IMG/VR virus record: IMGVR_UViG_3300009481_000120
Coordinates: 1 to 22,427 of that record
Reading direction: 5' to 3' (one strand)
Source of the DNA: a virus
Length of the DNA: 22,427 bases
The notes beneath the pieces are model-generated. The model was not told the origin of the DNA and searched no databases. It was given only the letters and a program-made list of their open reading frames with translations. The translations under genes were made by a program, and so were the position numbers. Position 1 is the stretch's first letter, and each line of letters opens with the position of its first letter. Positions 21,267 through 22,427 of this stretch are shown in pieces.

Positions 21267-22427
21267 GCACCATTATTGATCTGGGTAAGTTACGCTTTCT
21301 CTGGAGAGGAGCATATTCTGCTGGTTCTAGTTATGAATTAAACGATGTTGTTGCCTACGGTGGTAACTCATACGTTTATATCAATACCCTTGCGTCATCA
21401 GGGAACCTTCCTGACAATACGACCTTTTGGTCGCAGATGTCTGATGGATTATCTCTAAAAGGAGACTGGGATGCCGGAACAACTTACACCATCGGTGACC
21501 TAGTTAACGTCAGTGGTATTGTTTATAAAAACAAGCAGACATCAACAAATAACGAACCTCCTAATGCAACGTATTGGGATGTCTTTATAGAAGGATTCAA
21601 ATACAAAGGTACGTGGAGTAGTTCTACTGCATACAAGGTTAATGATGTAGCGATACAAAATGGTGTTAACTATATTTGTATTCAGAACCATACGAACCAA
21701 GACCCTCCGGCTGGAGCTTATTGGAATGTATTTGCAGAAGGTTTTAACGATACTGGAGACTGGAGCAACGCAACTGAATATCACGTTAATGACTTAGTTA
21801 ACTTAAACGGCATTGTTTATAAATGTACCGCTGATAATACAAACCAAGAGCCGCCAAATGCGTCCTACTGGGTTCAGTTTGCTGCTGGTTTTAACTGGAC
21901 TGGCGATTACAACGCAGCAACTGCTTATAAAATCAACGATATTACCAAAGTAAGTGGTATTCAATATCGTTGTAAATTAGCGTCAACAGGTAACGAGCCT
22001 CCAAATAATACTTATTGGGAAGAGTATGTACAAGGCTACAACCAGACAGGTGCTTGGTCTAACGCAACAAGCTACAAGCTGAATGATATAGCGACATTAA
22101 ACGGTATTCAATATCGTGCTAAGGCTGCCCATTCAAACGTTGAGCCACCAAACTCAACCAATTGGGAGATTTGGGTTGAAGGTTTGAAATGGACTGGAGA
22201 TTACAGTGGATCAACAGCCTATAAAATTAACGATTTAGCAAAGTTAAATGCAGATATTTATAGGTGCAAAGCTGCTGTAACAGGAACAGAACCACCAGAT
22301 GCAACATATTGGGAGCTGTATTCACAAGCTTTATTTAATAAAGGAACTTGGACTGGATCAACAGCTTACAAAAAGAATGATGTTGTTCAGCATTTAGGAC
22401 AGACATATCAAGCCACAAGTAGTCATA
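21263..22427 (+). CDS. Long repeat adhesin/tail fibre, CBM5/12-like modules (3' truncated)
   Basis: The frame opens with ATG at 21263, overlapping the previous stop, and stays open to the window end, giving at least 388 residues. It is a tandem of 49-residue modules: K-G-D/T-W, then T-A/T-Y-K-I-N-D-L/V, G-I-x-Y-x-C/A-K, a Thr/Asn stretch, E-P-P-N-x-T-Y-W and an aromatic end. Seven full modules plus a partial eighth are visible; the first has one extra variation (G-N-L-P-D-N-T-T-F-W). The Trp-Tyr-Gly-V-Y-PP-W pattern resembles the chitin-binding CBM5/12 family, so sugar or cell-surface binding is likely. This may be the receptor-binding fibre. How many modules follow is unknown. Confidence 0.7.
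   Translation, partial: MSTIIDLGKLRFLWRGAYSAGSSYELNDVVAYGGNSYVYINTLASSGNLPDNTTFWSQMSDGLSLKGDWDAGTTYTIGDLVNVSGIVYKNKQTSTNNEPPNATYWDVFIEGFKYKGTWSSSTAYKVNDVAIQNGVNYICIQNHTNQDPPAGAYWNVFAEGFNDTGDWSNATEYHVNDLVNLNGIVYKCTADNTNQEPPNASYWVQFAAGFNWTGDYNAATAYKINDITKVSGIQYRCKLASTGNEPPNNTYWEEYVQGYNQTGAWSNATSYKLNDIATLNGIQYRAKAAHSNVEPPNSTNWEIWVEGLKWTGDYSGSTAYKINDLAKLNADIYRCKAAVTGTEPPDATYWELYSQALFNKGTWTGSTAYKKNDVVQHLGQTYQATSSH
21299..22427 (+). repeat. 147-base tandem coding repeats
   Basis: Module starts at G-D/T-W recur at exact 147-base spacing (for example GGAGACTGG at 21461 and GGTACGTGG at 21608). Seven full units and part of an eighth are seen. Units differ in DNA and in loop residues, so they are old copies rather than a recent amplification. 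Confidence 0.85.

Overview
This window is a 22.4-kb piece of a tailed double-stranded DNA phage (Caudoviricetes) that infects cyanobacteria, most likely marine Synechococcus or Prochlorococcus. The phage assignment rests on the terminase nuclease end, a portal-like protein, a scaffold-like protein, a probable major capsid protein and a long run of virion and fibre genes. The cyanobacterial host is shown by an intact psbA gene for the photosystem II D1 protein. A tiny gene matching the C-terminal module of the Calvin-cycle regulator CP12 adds support. Base composition is moderately AT-rich and genes are packed tightly with many short overlaps. I cannot fix the phage genus, and no tail sheath, tail tube or tape-measure gene is visible here. 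No tRNA, insertion sequence or CRISPR array was seen.

Layout, left to right. Positions 1-3925 (+) form the packaging and head-assembly block: the 3' end of the large terminase gene, a small unknown gene, the portal, and a scaffold-like gene whose first 482 bases lie in another frame inside the portal gene. Positions 3986-6760 (+) hold a secreted beta-barrel-like protein, a protein with a DPV repeat, psbA and a small unknown gene. Positions 6799-8170 (+) hold a small acidic protein and a two-enzyme endolysin (GH24 muramidase plus M15-type peptidase). Positions 8140-11456 are all on the minus strand: a membrane protein, two virion-like proteins, the 40-residue CP12-like protein, and two overlapping, related LAGLIDADG-type endonuclease genes. 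From 11547 to the end (+) come the major capsid protein, a partner protein behind a strong ribosome binding site, a helix-hairpin-helix protein, several head or neck candidates, a DUF4214/Cys-repeat protein, a Cys-rich structural protein, and a chain of fibre or adhesin genes ending in a long 49-residue-repeat protein cut by the window edge.

How it works together. The + strand genes would build and fill the capsid, attach fibres and lyse the cell. D1 would keep photosystem II running during infection. The CP12-like protein could act on host carbon metabolism by binding GAPDH, which is an inference from a short motif. AT-rich ATAAATA-type motifs lie just upstream of the secreted-protein gene, psbA and the endonuclease gene, which hints at shared late-type transcription, but the motif is short and also occurs inside coding sequence.

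The two observations most worth a second look are the portal/scaffold overprint (2864-3345) and the CP12-like microgene (9974-10096, minus strand).
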